Shown one piece after another: positions 10,018 to 19,154 of a stretch of 39,257 nucleotides of DNA. The notes beneath the pieces were generated by a model that was given only the letters and a program-made list of their open reading frames with translations, searched no databases and was not told the origin of the DNA. The position numbers and the translations under genes were made by a program. Position 1 is the stretch's first letter; each line of letters begins with the position of its first letter. This DNA comes from Clostridiales bacterium (GTDB taxonomy: Bacteria > Bacillota > Clostridia > Lachnospirales > Lachnospiraceae): the NCBI GenBank assembly GCA_012518975.1, contig JAAYRC010000126.1, forward strand, positions 1-39,257, written 5' to 3'.

Positions 10018-10031
10018 AGTAAGCGCTTATT
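10018..10031. promoter_or_regulatory. cre-like palindrome near the M16C start site
   Basis: The 14-mer AGTAAGCGCTTATT matches the CcpA operator form TGTAAGCGCTTACA at 11 of 14 positions, with the core AAGCGCTT intact. It lies just downstream of the candidate M16C -10 box, where a repressor would block transcription. This is by-eye matching; a chance palindrome or another LacI-family operator is possible. Confidence 0.3.
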
Positions 10032-10032
10032 C

Positions 10033-10061
10033 ATAATAACATATAATTATTTATTTGTCAT
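10033..10061 (-). promoter_or_regulatory. Candidate promoter for the M16C-era unit
   Basis: On the minus strand ATGACA (10056-10061), 17 nt and TATTAT (10033-10038) preceded by TGT (extended -10). A second candidate, TTGCCA followed 16 nt later by TATAAA, lies closer to the gene, so the start is uncertain. Confidence 0.45.
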
Positions 10062-10115
10062 TTCATAAGCATATAAAAATATTAAGAAAATATTACAAAA
10101 CTCGCGAAAGAAGGT

Positions 10116-10144
10116 TTGACTTTTTTGTGTATTTGTGGTAAGTT
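10116..10144 (+). promoter_or_regulatory. Promoter of the cold-shock gene
   Basis: TTGACT (10116-10121), 17-nt spacer, then TAAGTT (10139-10144) preceded by TGG (extended -10). Predicted transcription starts near 10150, giving a leader of about 55 nt that opens with a CCATAA/TTATGG hairpin (10152-10167). Confidence 0.5.
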
Positions 10145-10204
10145 TAGGCTACCATAACTAATTATGGCAACACTAATATATTCTAGTTTTAGGAGGCATT
10201 TTGT

Positions 10205-10405
10205 ATGAAAAAGGGTACAGTAAAATGGTTTAATGCAAAAAAGGGGTTTGGTTTTTTATCTGATGAAGAAGGAAACGATGTATTCGTTCATTTTTCAGCT
10301 CTTCTTATGGACGGCTTCAAGGTTCTTGAAGAAGGCGACAATGTAGAATTTGAAGTAGTAGAAGGCGATAAGGGCCCTCAGGCTGCTAACGTAACAAAGT
10401 TATAA
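10205..10405 (+). CDS. csp: Cold-shock domain protein (CspA family)
   Basis: A 66-residue single cold-shock domain that binds single-stranded RNA/DNA and melts RNA structure. RNP1 is KGFGFL and RNP2 is VFVHFS, both intact, after the usual [12 protein letters not shown] opening. AGGAGG lies 7 nt before the ATG. It is monocistronic, with its own promoter and a shared terminator downstream facing purH. Whether it is cold-induced or constitutive cannot be told; the leader is short compared with the long cold-box leaders of enteric cspA. Confidence 0.96.
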   Translation: MKKGTVKWFNAKKGFGFLSDEEGNDVFVHFSALLMDGFKVLEEGDNVEFEVVEGDKGPQAANVTKL

Positions 10406-10469
10406 TCAAAACTATATAATTATTTTTATATATTTATATAAAATATTAGATGTAGATTGTAACGAAAAT

Positions 10470-10496
10470 GCGGTATGAATTAAAAATTCATACCGC
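10470..10496. terminator. Bidirectional terminator between csp and purH
   Basis: A perfect 12-bp stem, GCGGTATGAATT paired with AATTCATACCGC, with a 3-nt loop. It is followed by TTATTTTAT on the plus strand and by ATTTTCGTT on the minus strand. It sits between convergent csp and purH and can serve both. Confidence 0.85.
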
Positions 10497-10512
10497 TTAT
10501 TTTATCTCTATT

Positions 10513-12066
10513 CTAATGTTTAAAATGTCTCATATTTGTAAATATCATAGTCACTCCATATTCATTACACTTTTTAATTGAATCCTCGTCACGAATAGCT
10601 CCACCTGGCTGAATAATTGCGGTTATTCCTGCCTTATAAGCAGCCTCTACACAATCATCAAAAGGGAAGAATGCATCGGAAGCAAGTACTGCACCCTTAC
10701 AAGCATCAGGGTCAATTAATTCAGCGGCATGGTCTATAGCCTGCTTTGTAGCCCATATCCTATTAACCTGGCCAGGTCCTATACCAACTGTCTGCATATC
10801 CTTTGCAATAGCTATACCATTAGACTTGACGAACTTGACAACCTTCCAAGCAAAGAGCAGGTCTTTCATTTCTTTTTCAGATGGCTCACGATCAGTCACC
10901 ACCCTCAGCTCATCCATATTTAAAAGCTTATTATCAACAGATTGTACAATTAATCCGCCATTAATCTTCTTTAGGTCGTAGGCATTGTCATCCTGACCTA
11001 CCTCTATATCAGCTAGCTCTAGAACTCTAATATTCTTCTTTTTCTGAAGAAGGTCCAAGGCTTCCTTTTCATAAGAAGGTGCAACAACTACCTCTAAGTA
11101 TATTTCACTCATCTCCTTGGCTATCTCTAGGGTTAGCTCACGGTTAAGTACTACTATTCCTCCAAATATTGATACCTTATCTGCCATGAATGCCTTACTC
11201 CATGCAGTGTATATATCATCTCCGCTGCCAACGCCACATGGATTGCCATGCTTACAAGCTACTACTGTTGGTTCAGTAAATTCCTTAAGTAGCTCTAAGG
11301 CCCCATTAGTATCATTTATATTATTAAAGGACAATTCCTTTCCATTTAACTGCTTAGCATCTGTAATTGAACCCCTTTTATTGCTGATTTCTCTATAAAA
11401 TGCTGCTATCTGATGAGGGTTCTCACCATATCTCATATCCTGTATCTTTTCAAAGGTCATGGTAAGGGTCTCAGGAAGGGAGCTATCATTTCTTTCCTTC
11501 TTCAAGTAGTCTGCAATCAGGGTATCATAAGCAGATGTATGCATAAACACCTTCTGCATTAAATAAAGCTTGGTGTCAAGACTAACCTCTTTTTGTGTCT
11601 TAAGCTCAGACAAGACCTTGTCGTAATCCTCTGGATCTACAACCACGGCTACATCCTGATAGTTCTTTGCAGCTGAGCGAAGCATGGTAGGTCCACCAAT
11701 ATCTATATTCTCTACAGCCTCTGCTCTTGTTACCCCTTCCTTTAATACTGTAGCCTTAAATGGATAAAGATTTACAACAACTAGGTCAATTGGTTTAATA
11801 TTAAGGTCAGCAAGCTGTTTCATATGAGAAGGATTGCTTCTCATAGCAAGTAATCCTCCATGTACCACAGGATGCAAGGTTTTAACCCGTCCATCTAAGC
11901 ATTCCGGAAAGCCAGTAAGTTCTGAAACCTCAATTGCTGGAATCTCAGCTTCCTTTAGCTTACTATAAGTTCCACCTGTTGAAATAATTTCAATACCAAG
12001 TGATACTAGGTCTCTGGCAAACTCAACAATACCACTCTTATCTGATACACTGATTAATGCTCTCAT
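10513..12066 (-). CDS. purH: Bifunctional AICAR transformylase / IMP cyclohydrolase
   Basis: Catalyses the last two steps of de novo IMP synthesis, formylating AICAR with 10-formyl-THF and then closing the ring. The 517 residues comprise an N-terminal MGS-like cyclohydrolase domain ([16 protein letters not shown] near 29-33, [10 protein letters not shown] near 57-66) and a C-terminal transformylase domain with the catalytic Lys272-His273 in CKHGNPCG. It ends in the typical MRHFKH. AGGAG lies 7 nt before the ATG. It stands alone with its own promoter; other pur genes are outside the window. The product IMP feeds guaB, 3 kb away. Confidence 0.97.
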   Translation of the reverse strand: MRALISVSDKSGIVEFARDLVSLGIEIISTGGTYSKLKEAEIPAIEVSELTGFPECLDGRVKTLHPVVHGGLLAMRSNPSHMKQLADLNIKPIDLVVVNLYPFKATVLKEGVTRAEAVENIDIGGPTMLRSAAKNYQDVAVVVDPEDYDKVLSELKTQKEVSLDTKLYLMQKVFMHTSAYDTLIADYLKKERNDSSLPETLTMTFEKIQDMRYGENPHQIAAFYREISNKRGSITDAKQLNGKELSFNNINDTNGALELLKEFTEPTVVACKHGNPCGVGSGDDIYTAWSKAFMADKVSIFGGIVVLNRELTLEIAKEMSEIYLEVVVAPSYEKEALDLLQKKKNIRVLELADIEVGQDDNAYDLKKINGGLIVQSVDNKLLNMDELRVVTDREPSEKEMKDLLFAWKVVKFVKSNGIAIAKDMQTVGIGPGQVNRIWATKQAIDHAAELIDPDACKGAVLASDAFFPFDDCVEAAYKAGITAIIQPGGAIRDEDSIKKCNEYGVTMIFTNMRHFKH

Positions 12067-12096
12067 GCCTACACTCCTTTTTATTATTATATAAAA

Positions 12097-12125
12097 ATAT
12101 TAACCTACCTAATTTTTAAAAACAA
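12097..12125 (-). promoter_or_regulatory. Candidate purH promoter
   Basis: On the minus strand TTGTTT (12120-12125), 17 nt, TAATAT (12097-12102), about 30 nt before the purH start. The -35 is only moderate. No PurR box or purine riboswitch was recognised here. Confidence 0.4.
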
Positions 12126-12184
12126 TTCATTATTTCTAATCTGTCTTATTACACCCACTTATGACTAGGGAAAAAGATTTTCAG

Positions 12185-12213
12185 TTGCAAACCAGCTTAA
12201 ATTGTACTATAAT
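12185..12213 (+). promoter_or_regulatory. Promoter for the DUF1461-type gene (and perhaps pyk)
   Basis: TTGCAA (12185-12190), 17-nt spacer, perfect TATAAT (12208-12213). It lies about 90 nt before the membrane protein gene. Since 98 nt with no clear terminator separate that gene from pyk, the transcript may continue into pyk and the deaminase gene. Confidence 0.65.
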
Positions 12214-12305
12214 TCCTATGATATGGGTTAAAGTATAATCAATAAATTAATTACTAAGATTAGCCAGTCTATAAACCCTACAAAGTATAGCATTAGGAGA
12301 AATAC

Positions 12306-12986
12306 ATGAAAAGACTTAAAAGGTTCAAATTAAGCGACCTATTAATTGGAGTCCTATTTGCCCTACTGTTTATATCTCTTGGCCTTATATTTACCATTAA
12401 TTTTAGGCCCTTATATTACATGGATGTAAAATTACTGAATATAGCCGAGAATACAGGGTACCCAAAGGATGATATCATTAAAAATTATAATGCATTAATA
12501 GACTATTCATCTCCATTTTATAAAGGAGAACTTTCCTTCCCAACCTTAGATGCATCCCCATCAGGCCTTCAACATTTTAAGGAAGTAAAGGATATTTTTA
12601 TATTTTTTTATGGCCTTTGTGCCGTAAGTATAATATTTTTAGTCCCAATTATAATAATAAAATATAGAAAGAGAGATATAAGCTATTTGCTCATATCCTC
12701 TATAACTGCAATTGTACTTCCCTTAATCGTCGGTTTGTTTTTAGCAATAGATTTTGATAAGTCCTTTATAGTTTTTCACAAATTGTTTTTCAACAATGAC
12801 TATTGGATTTTTGATCCAATTACTGATCCCATAATTAATATACTACCGGCGACTTTTTTCTTACATTGTGCCATATCAATTATTTTATTTGTAATTTTAG
12901 CTAGCCTTGTTTTATATTTGATATATCTATATCTAAAACGACGCTCAGGAATCAGATATCGCAAAAGTAATGGTATCAAGATATAA
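12306..12986 (+). CDS. DUF1461 / TIGR01906-type integral membrane protein
   Basis: A 226-residue membrane protein of unknown function. Four hydrophobic segments are visible, near residues 13-33, 97-117, 128-148 and 185-209. An extracytoplasmic loop follows the first, and the sequence FHKLFFNNDYWIFDPITDP precedes the last. The FDP.TDPIINILP signature and the segment layout fit the TIGR01906/DUF1461 family, recognised from memory. AGGAG lies 6 nt before the ATG. It lies directly upstream of pyk on the same strand with its own good promoter; a functional link to glycolysis is not implied by sequence. Confidence 0.8.
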   Translation: MKRLKRFKLSDLLIGVLFALLFISLGLIFTINFRPLYYMDVKLLNIAENTGYPKDDIIKNYNALIDYSSPFYKGELSFPTLDASPSGLQHFKEVKDIFIFFYGLCAVSIIFLVPIIIIKYRKRDISYLLISSITAIVLPLIVGLFLAIDFDKSFIVFHKLFFNNDYWIFDPITDPIINILPATFFLHCAISIILFVILASLVLYLIYLYLKRRSGIRYRKSNGIKI

Positions 12987-13084
12987 TTTACCTAGTCCTT
13001 AAGCATCCTAGTATAGAATATCTTTTGAATAAATTTAATACAACATTGACTCAAAATAGAGATCAAAAGGAAATGGAGAGTAAT

Positions 13085-14509
13085 ATGAGAAAAACAAAGA
13101 TTATTTGCACCCTTGGCCCAGCAACAGATAAGAACGGAATTATAAAAGACTTAATACTTCAGGGAATGGATGTGGCCAGATTTAATTTTTCCCATGGAGA
13201 CCATAATGAACATTTACAAAGACTTAAAAAAGTACAAAAGCTAAGGGATGAACTAAATATCCCTGTGGCTACTCTTATGGACACTAAGGGGCCTGAGGTG
13301 CGTATCGGTAACTTTAAAGAAAAAAAGGTGCAACTTAAGGCTGGTCAGTTGTTTTCATTAACAACCAGGGATGTTGAAGGTGACGAAAACCAGGTTTCCA
13401 TTAGCTACAATAGCTTGATTTATGATGTAGACCCTGGTATAAAAATATTAATAGATGATGGCCTAGTTGAGATGACTGTTGAAGAGGTAACTACTACCGA
13501 TATTATCTGTAGGGTTAAAAACAATGGAACTATCTCTGATAGAAAGGGAGTTAATATACCTGGTGTCCATTTGTCAATGCCATATATCAGCGAAAGGGAT
13601 AGATTGGATATTCTGTTTGCATTAGAGCAGAAATTTGATTTTATAGCAGCTTCCTTTGTAAGAACAGCCGAGGATGTTCGTGAAATTCGTAAGATGATAA
13701 CTAAGCATCAATCTCAGACAAAAATAATTGCAAAAATCGAGAATCTCCAGGGAGTTCATAATATTGATGAAATAATAAACGAAGCAGATGGAATAATGAT
13801 AGCTAGAGGTGATATGGGAGTAGAGATTCCTTATGAGGAATTACCTGCACTTCAAAAGAAGATTATCAGAAAAGTATATAAAAGTGGTAAGATAGTTATA
13901 ACCGCTACCCAAATGTTAGACTCAATGGTTAAGAATCCCAGACCGACCAGGGCTGAAATAACAGACGTAGCTAATGCTATCTATGATGGCACTAGCGCTA
14001 TTATGCTATCGGGAGAAACCGCCGCAGGTGACCACCCTATAGAATCTTTACAGGCCATGGTCAAAATAACCCTTAAAACCGAAGCAGATATAGATTACAA
14101 AAAACGTTTTGTTCTTCGTGAGAACATAACAAATCTAGATGTGACTGATGCTATATCCCGTGCCACGGTTACTATTGCCCATGACTTGGATGCCAGAATG
14201 ATTGTAACCGTTACTACTTCAGGTAAAACTGCCCGTATGATATCTAGGTTCCGACCTCAATGTCATATTATGGGCTGCACCACTGATCCTGTTGTATTCA
14301 GACAATTAAATATGTCCTGGGGTGTTACTCCTCTCCTAATAGCTACAGAGCATGACACCTTCGAATTATTCGACCATGCATTAGAAGCTGTTGAAAAATC
14401 CGATTATATTAACAAAGGAGAGCTTGCTGTAATGACGGCTGGAGTACCCCTTGGTATAGCTGGAACCACAAATATTATAAAAGTACAAGTAGCAGGTGAA
14501 ACCCATTAA
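13085..14509 (+). CDS. pyk: Pyruvate kinase, short form
   Basis: Converts PEP + ADP to pyruvate + ATP. I placed the start at ATG 13085 (MRKTKIICTLGPATD) because GGAG lies 7 nt before it and the family begins here; a TTG 20 codons upstream in frame gives an unconserved extension. The 474-residue protein has MDTKGPEVRIG, IAKIENLQG with the catalytic Lys, the metal-binding region EADGIMIARGDMG, and ATQMLDSM. It lacks the extra C-terminal PEP-utilising domain found in Bacillus-type enzymes and ends after the allosteric C domain. It coexists with ppdK, which can run the same step with PPi. Confidence 0.96.
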   Translation: MRKTKIICTLGPATDKNGIIKDLILQGMDVARFNFSHGDHNEHLQRLKKVQKLRDELNIPVATLMDTKGPEVRIGNFKEKKVQLKAGQLFSLTTRDVEGDENQVSISYNSLIYDVDPGIKILIDDGLVEMTVEEVTTTDIICRVKNNGTISDRKGVNIPGVHLSMPYISERDRLDILFALEQKFDFIAASFVRTAEDVREIRKMITKHQSQTKIIAKIENLQGVHNIDEIINEADGIMIARGDMGVEIPYEELPALQKKIIRKVYKSGKIVITATQMLDSMVKNPRPTRAEITDVANAIYDGTSAIMLSGETAAGDHPIESLQAMVKITLKTEADIDYKKRFVLRENITNLDVTDAISRATVTIAHDLDARMIVTVTTSGKTARMISRFRPQCHIMGCTTDPVVFRQLNMSWGVTPLLIATEHDTFELFDHALEAVEKSDYINKGELAVMTAGVPLGIAGTTNIIKVQVAGETH

Positions 14510-14568
14510 ATAGTAGATGAAGCAAGTTCTATAATACAAAGGATAATAACAAATTGGAGGGTCTGTAT

Positions 14569-15048
14569 ATGAAGAGAAAAGATTATATAAAATGGGATGA
14601 ATATTTTATGGGTATTGCTCTTTTATCAACCGAACGAAGCAAGGATCCAAGCACAAGTGTAGGTGCCTGTATCGTTAGCGAGGATAACAAAATCCTCTCT
14701 GTAGGATATAACGGAATGCCCATTGGTTGTTCCGACGATGAATTTCCATGGAACAGGGAAGGTGACCCCCTAGAATCAAAGTATCTATATGTATGCCATG
14801 CTGAACTTAATGCCATTCTTAATTATAATGGTGGCAATATTAAGGGAGCAAAGATTTATACAACCCTATTTCCTTGTAATGAATGCACAAAGGCAATTAT
14901 TCAAAAGGGTGTCAAAGAAATCATCTATATGGATGATAAGTACGCTGAAACTGATTCAGTAATCGCTTCAAAGCGAATGCTAGATGCCTCCAATGTAGCC
15001 TATCGCCAGTATAAGCCTGTAGGCAAAGATATTATTCTTTCATTATAA
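14569..15048 (+). CDS. comEB: dCMP deaminase (ComEB-like)
   Basis: A 159-residue zinc-dependent deaminase. His78-Ala-Glu80 (HAELNAIL) and PCNEC with Cys103 and Cys106 form the zinc site and the proton shuttle. The subfamily form with DPSTSVGACIV and SVGYNGMP fits dCMP deaminase, which makes dUMP for thymidylate synthase. The ATG at 14569 was chosen because GGAGG sits 8 nt upstream; an in-frame TTG overlapping that GGAGG is not usable. It lies 59 nt after pyk and ends at a strong terminator. ThyA and dihydrofolate reductase, which use the product, are about 4 kb away. Confidence 0.92.
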   Translation: MKRKDYIKWDEYFMGIALLSTERSKDPSTSVGACIVSEDNKILSVGYNGMPIGCSDDEFPWNREGDPLESKYLYVCHAELNAILNYNGGNIKGAKIYTTLFPCNECTKAIIQKGVKEIIYMDDKYAETDSVIASKRMLDASNVAYRQYKPVGKDIILSL

Positions 15049-15065
15049 TTTAATTGATTTAGCTT

Positions 15066-15123
15066 GCAAAACTCTCGCTCCGAGTCTGCCAGCTTGCTGG
15101 CAATATACCAAACTCGAGAGTGC
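15066..15123. repeat. Nested palindromic intergenic element
   Basis: Outer arms GCAAAACTCTCG (15066-15077) and CGAGAGTGC (15115-15123) enclose a perfect inner hairpin GCCAG-CTTG-CTGGC (15088-15101). It is more GC-rich than its surroundings, is not U-tailed, and lies just before a separate terminator. The layout looks like a small dispersed stem-loop repeat, but only one copy is in this window. Confidence 0.45.
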
Positions 15124-15131
15124 CTATTAAA

Positions 15132-15161
15132 AAACACAGGTTGTTTCGATAACCTGTGTTT
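15132..15161. terminator. Bidirectional terminator between dCMP deaminase and guaB
   Basis: An 11-bp stem, AAACACAGGTT paired with AACCTGTGTTT, with an 8-nt loop. A T-rich tail follows on both strands (TTCTTATAT on plus, TTTAATAGG on minus). It lies between convergent genes. Confidence 0.85.
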
Positions 15162-15185
15162 TTCTTATATACAATATCTTCAATA

Positions 15186-16682
<1,497 letters not shown>

Positions 16683-16697
16683 CTAAATATTTTTAAA

Positions 16698-16726
16698 AGT
16701 ATATCTAATTATTTAAGCATTGTCAA
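16698..16726 (-). promoter_or_regulatory. guaB promoter
   Basis: On the minus strand a consensus TTGACA (16721-16726), a 17-nt spacer and TATACT (16698-16703). It predicts a leader of about 50 nt, too short for a purine riboswitch downstream of this start. Confidence 0.8.
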
Positions 16727-16763
16727 CATGAAAGGCTAGGCGTTTCATAGTTTACCCTAATCT

Positions 16764-16810
16764 AAGGGGGTTATCGATATTCTTACAAACAAAAATACCA
16801 ATAACCCCTT
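16764..16810. terminator. Long stem-loop after the small membrane protein gene
   Basis: Arms 16764-16781 and 16794-16810 pair over about 17 bp with one bulged G and two G-T wobbles, around a 12-nt loop. It lies 44 nt past the minus-strand gene ending at 16854 and upstream of the guaB promoter. There is no clear U-run on either side, so termination is the likeliest but not proven role. Confidence 0.45.
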
Positions 16811-16853
16811 ATAAAATTCATTTTAAGTCATGCCATATTATCATATATCATAA

Positions 16854-17354
16854 TTAATATGTGACGAGTTTTCTTGCGTTTTTCTGCTTAATAATATCAA
16901 CCATCTTTTCACTAGGCTCAAATATAATTCTCATTTTTTTATTATCTGAGCTGGCAATGATAACATATGGCTTACTATCCTTGCTAAGAGAAGAAAAATC
17001 CCTTTTTTCAAGCTGCATGTTTTTATAGCTATCTAAAGCTGAAGAATCACTGGGAGCCATGATTTCTACCTGTTCAAAGTCTATTCGAAGCATTGTTTTC
17101 CGCTTAGATTTTCCTGTAATCCTATCAAAGTCAATCTGCCCATCTACATATATATATTCATAATCTATGTGTAGCTTTGGAAAAAGAAAAAACACTCCTA
17201 CTCCAATAGCCACTCCTACATAGCCAAATATACCACGTACTATTATTACCAAGAACAAAGCAATAAACACTCCAAGTATCATTAATACCTTGATAGCCAT
17301 AGTGGCCAGAGTATCTTGTCTTTTAACTCCAGCTTCCGCATACTGTTGATTCAT
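16854..17354 (-). CDS. Small membrane protein, DUF6106-like
   Basis: A 166-residue protein of unknown function. After a polar N-terminus (MNQQYAEAGVKRQDT) two close hydrophobic segments span about residues 20-58, followed by a soluble domain with YEYIYVDGQIDFDRI and a basic KSKRK. The layout resembles DUF6106-type proteins of Lachnospiraceae, a tentative match from memory. It lies 63 nt downstream of ilvE on the same strand, with no promoter seen between them, so it may be co-transcribed. The ribosome-binding site (AAAGAGGAAAGG) is a little farther from the ATG than usual. Confidence 0.65.
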   Translation of the reverse strand: MNQQYAEAGVKRQDTLATMAIKVLMILGVFIALFLVIIVRGIFGYVGVAIGVGVFFLFPKLHIDYEYIYVDGQIDFDRITGKSKRKTMLRIDFEQVEIMAPSDSSALDSYKNMQLEKRDFSSLSKDSKPYVIIASSDNKKMRIIFEPSEKMVDIIKQKNARKLVTY

Positions 17355-17417
17355 ATCAATACCTGTACCTTTCCTCTTTTAATATATAATAATACATAAA
17401 TTTTAGGTATGCAAGTA

Positions 17418-18488
17418 TTACTCAACTTCAATTGTCCAGTTATGGACATCAGTGACTTCTCCAAGCTGTATACCAGTCAGCTTATCATACAATTTTTGAC
17501 TCAAGTCACCTATACCTCCATCATTAACCTGCATAACCTCATCCTTCCAACGAAGATGGCCAACAGGTGATATTACAGCGGCTGTCCCTGTACCAAACAC
17601 CTCTTCAAGAATACCATTTTTATAAGCCTCATATACTTCATCTATGGAGATTATACGTTCCTCCACCTCAATACCCCAATCTTTACAAAGCTTTATAACT
17701 GAATCTCTTGTAACCCCAGGAAGTATACTTCCATTTAACATTGGAGTAACTACCCTGCCCCCTATTTTAAAGAATATATTCATAGCTCCAACTTCTTCAA
17801 TGTATTTTCTATAGATACCATCTAACCATAATACCTGAGAATAACCCTCCTCATTGGCCTTTACCTGAGCTCTAAGGGATGCCACATAGTTTCCACCAGC
17901 CTTAGCCTCTCCTATGCCACCCTTGACCGCTCTTACATACTCATCCTCAATCCAAATCTTAACTGGGTTAAGTCCTTCAGGATAATAGGCCCCTACTGGA
18001 GATAGGATAATAATAAACTTATATGTATGAGACGCTCTTACACCTAAAAAAGGAGATGTTGCAATTATAAAGGGTCTGATATAAAGAGATGTTCCCTCTT
18101 TAGTGGGAATCCAAGTCTTGTCAATGCCTACCAGCTCCTTGATGGCCTGAACAAAATCCTCCTCAGGTATTTCAGGCATGCAGAGTCTTTCACAGGTTCT
18201 GTTAGTTCGTTTAGCATTCATGTCTGGACGGAATAGGAGTATCCTTCCATCCCTGGCTTTATATGCCTTAAGTCCTTCAAACATTTCCTGTCCATAATGA
18301 AATACCATAGCTGAGGGCTCTAAGCTTAGGGGCTGATATGGTATTATTCTAGGATCATACCAACCCTCACCTAATTTATAGTCCATAACAAACATATGAT
18401 CAGTAAAGATCTTTCCAAATAATAATGGGTCATCCTTATCCGGTAAAGCCTTTGGTGCCTTAGTCCTTTCAATTTTAATGTCTAACAT
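17418..18488 (-). CDS. ilvE: Branched-chain amino acid aminotransferase
   Basis: A PLP enzyme of fold type IV that transaminates Leu, Ile and Val with their 2-oxo acids. The 356 residues have YGQEMFEGLKAY, the phosphate-binding region AGGNYVASL near residue 200, the Schiff-base Lys228 in RKYIEEVGAMN, and GTGTAAVISPVG near the C-terminus. The length fits the larger BCAT form. AAGGATGA precedes the ATG. It lies 110 nt downstream of folA on the same strand. No T-box or other leader structure was recognised in that short gap, so regulation is unclear. Confidence 0.96.
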   Translation of the reverse strand: MLDIKIERTKAPKALPDKDDPLLFGKIFTDHMFVMDYKLGEGWYDPRIIPYQPLSLEPSAMVFHYGQEMFEGLKAYKARDGRILLFRPDMNAKRTNRTCERLCMPEIPEEDFVQAIKELVGIDKTWIPTKEGTSLYIRPFIIATSPFLGVRASHTYKFIIILSPVGAYYPEGLNPVKIWIEDEYVRAVKGGIGEAKAGGNYVASLRAQVKANEEGYSQVLWLDGIYRKYIEEVGAMNIFFKIGGRVVTPMLNGSILPGVTRDSVIKLCKDWGIEVEERIISIDEVYEAYKNGILEEVFGTGTAAVISPVGHLRWKDEVMQVNDGGIGDLSQKLYDKLTGIQLGEVTDVHNWTIEVE

Positions 18489-18598
18489 ACTCTCATCCTT
18501 CTTTCCTTCTTATTCCTATAAAATAAATTACTTAGAACCAGCCAGCTATATATTAATTAGCCTTTGCCTTATTATGTTTTATCTATAATATTCCTTTT

Positions 18599-19126
18599 TT
18601 ATATTTTTTTCAAGTCCTTGTCAGTATTTTCTCTTTTTTCATATTTATAGAAGGTGTATATAAGGTCATGATAGGTTTGTTCATCAGATTCTCCTGTTAT
18701 GACCCAGTCCTCCATCTCATCCAAATTTGGAAAATATGTATCTGCCCTATATTCATAATCTATCTTTGTAACATGGGCGGTATCACAAAGGGAAAGCATC
18801 TGTCGATAGATACTTTCACCTCCTATAACATATATATCCTGAGAATCATAATCCTTAACTGCTTCCAGAGCTTTATCTATACTATTTACCACTACAGCAT
18901 CCTTCACATAATAATTAGGATCTGATGTAATAACTACATTTAATCGGTCCTTTAAGGGTTGGCCTCCCGGAAAGCTCTCCAAGGTCTTTCTTCCCATAAT
19001 AACCGCCTTATTTATTGTTTCACTTCGAAAGAAACGCTGGTCCTCAGGTATTCTAACTAGTAACTTATTTTGATACCCAATTGCCCAGTTACTATCAACT
19101 GCTACAATAAGATTCATATTATTCAC
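18599..19126 (-). CDS. folA: Dihydrofolate reductase
   Basis: Regenerates tetrahydrofolate from dihydrofolate with NADPH, in step with thymidylate synthase. The 175 residues show MNLIVAVDSNWAIG, the NADPH-binding VIMGRKTLESFP near residues 43-54 and YVIGGESIY near 100. The substrate Asp is in RIPEDQRFF near residue 27-30. The usual Trp of the LPW motif is replaced (LLVRIP) and the residue after the Asp is Gln rather than Leu, at positions that line the folate/trimethoprim pocket. GAGGTGA precedes the ATG by 5 nt. It follows thyA by 28 nt, forming a thymidylate-cycle operon. Confidence 0.93.
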   Translation of the reverse strand: MNNMNLIVAVDSNWAIGYQNKLLVRIPEDQRFFRSETINKAVIMGRKTLESFPGGQPLKDRLNVVITSDPNYYVKDAVVVNSIDKALEAVKDYDSQDIYVIGGESIYRQMLSLCDTAHVTKIDYEYRADTYFPNLDEMEDWVITGESDEQTYHDLIYTFYKYEKRENTDKDLKKI

Positions 19127-19154
19127 CTCTTCATATAATATATCAAGATAATTC

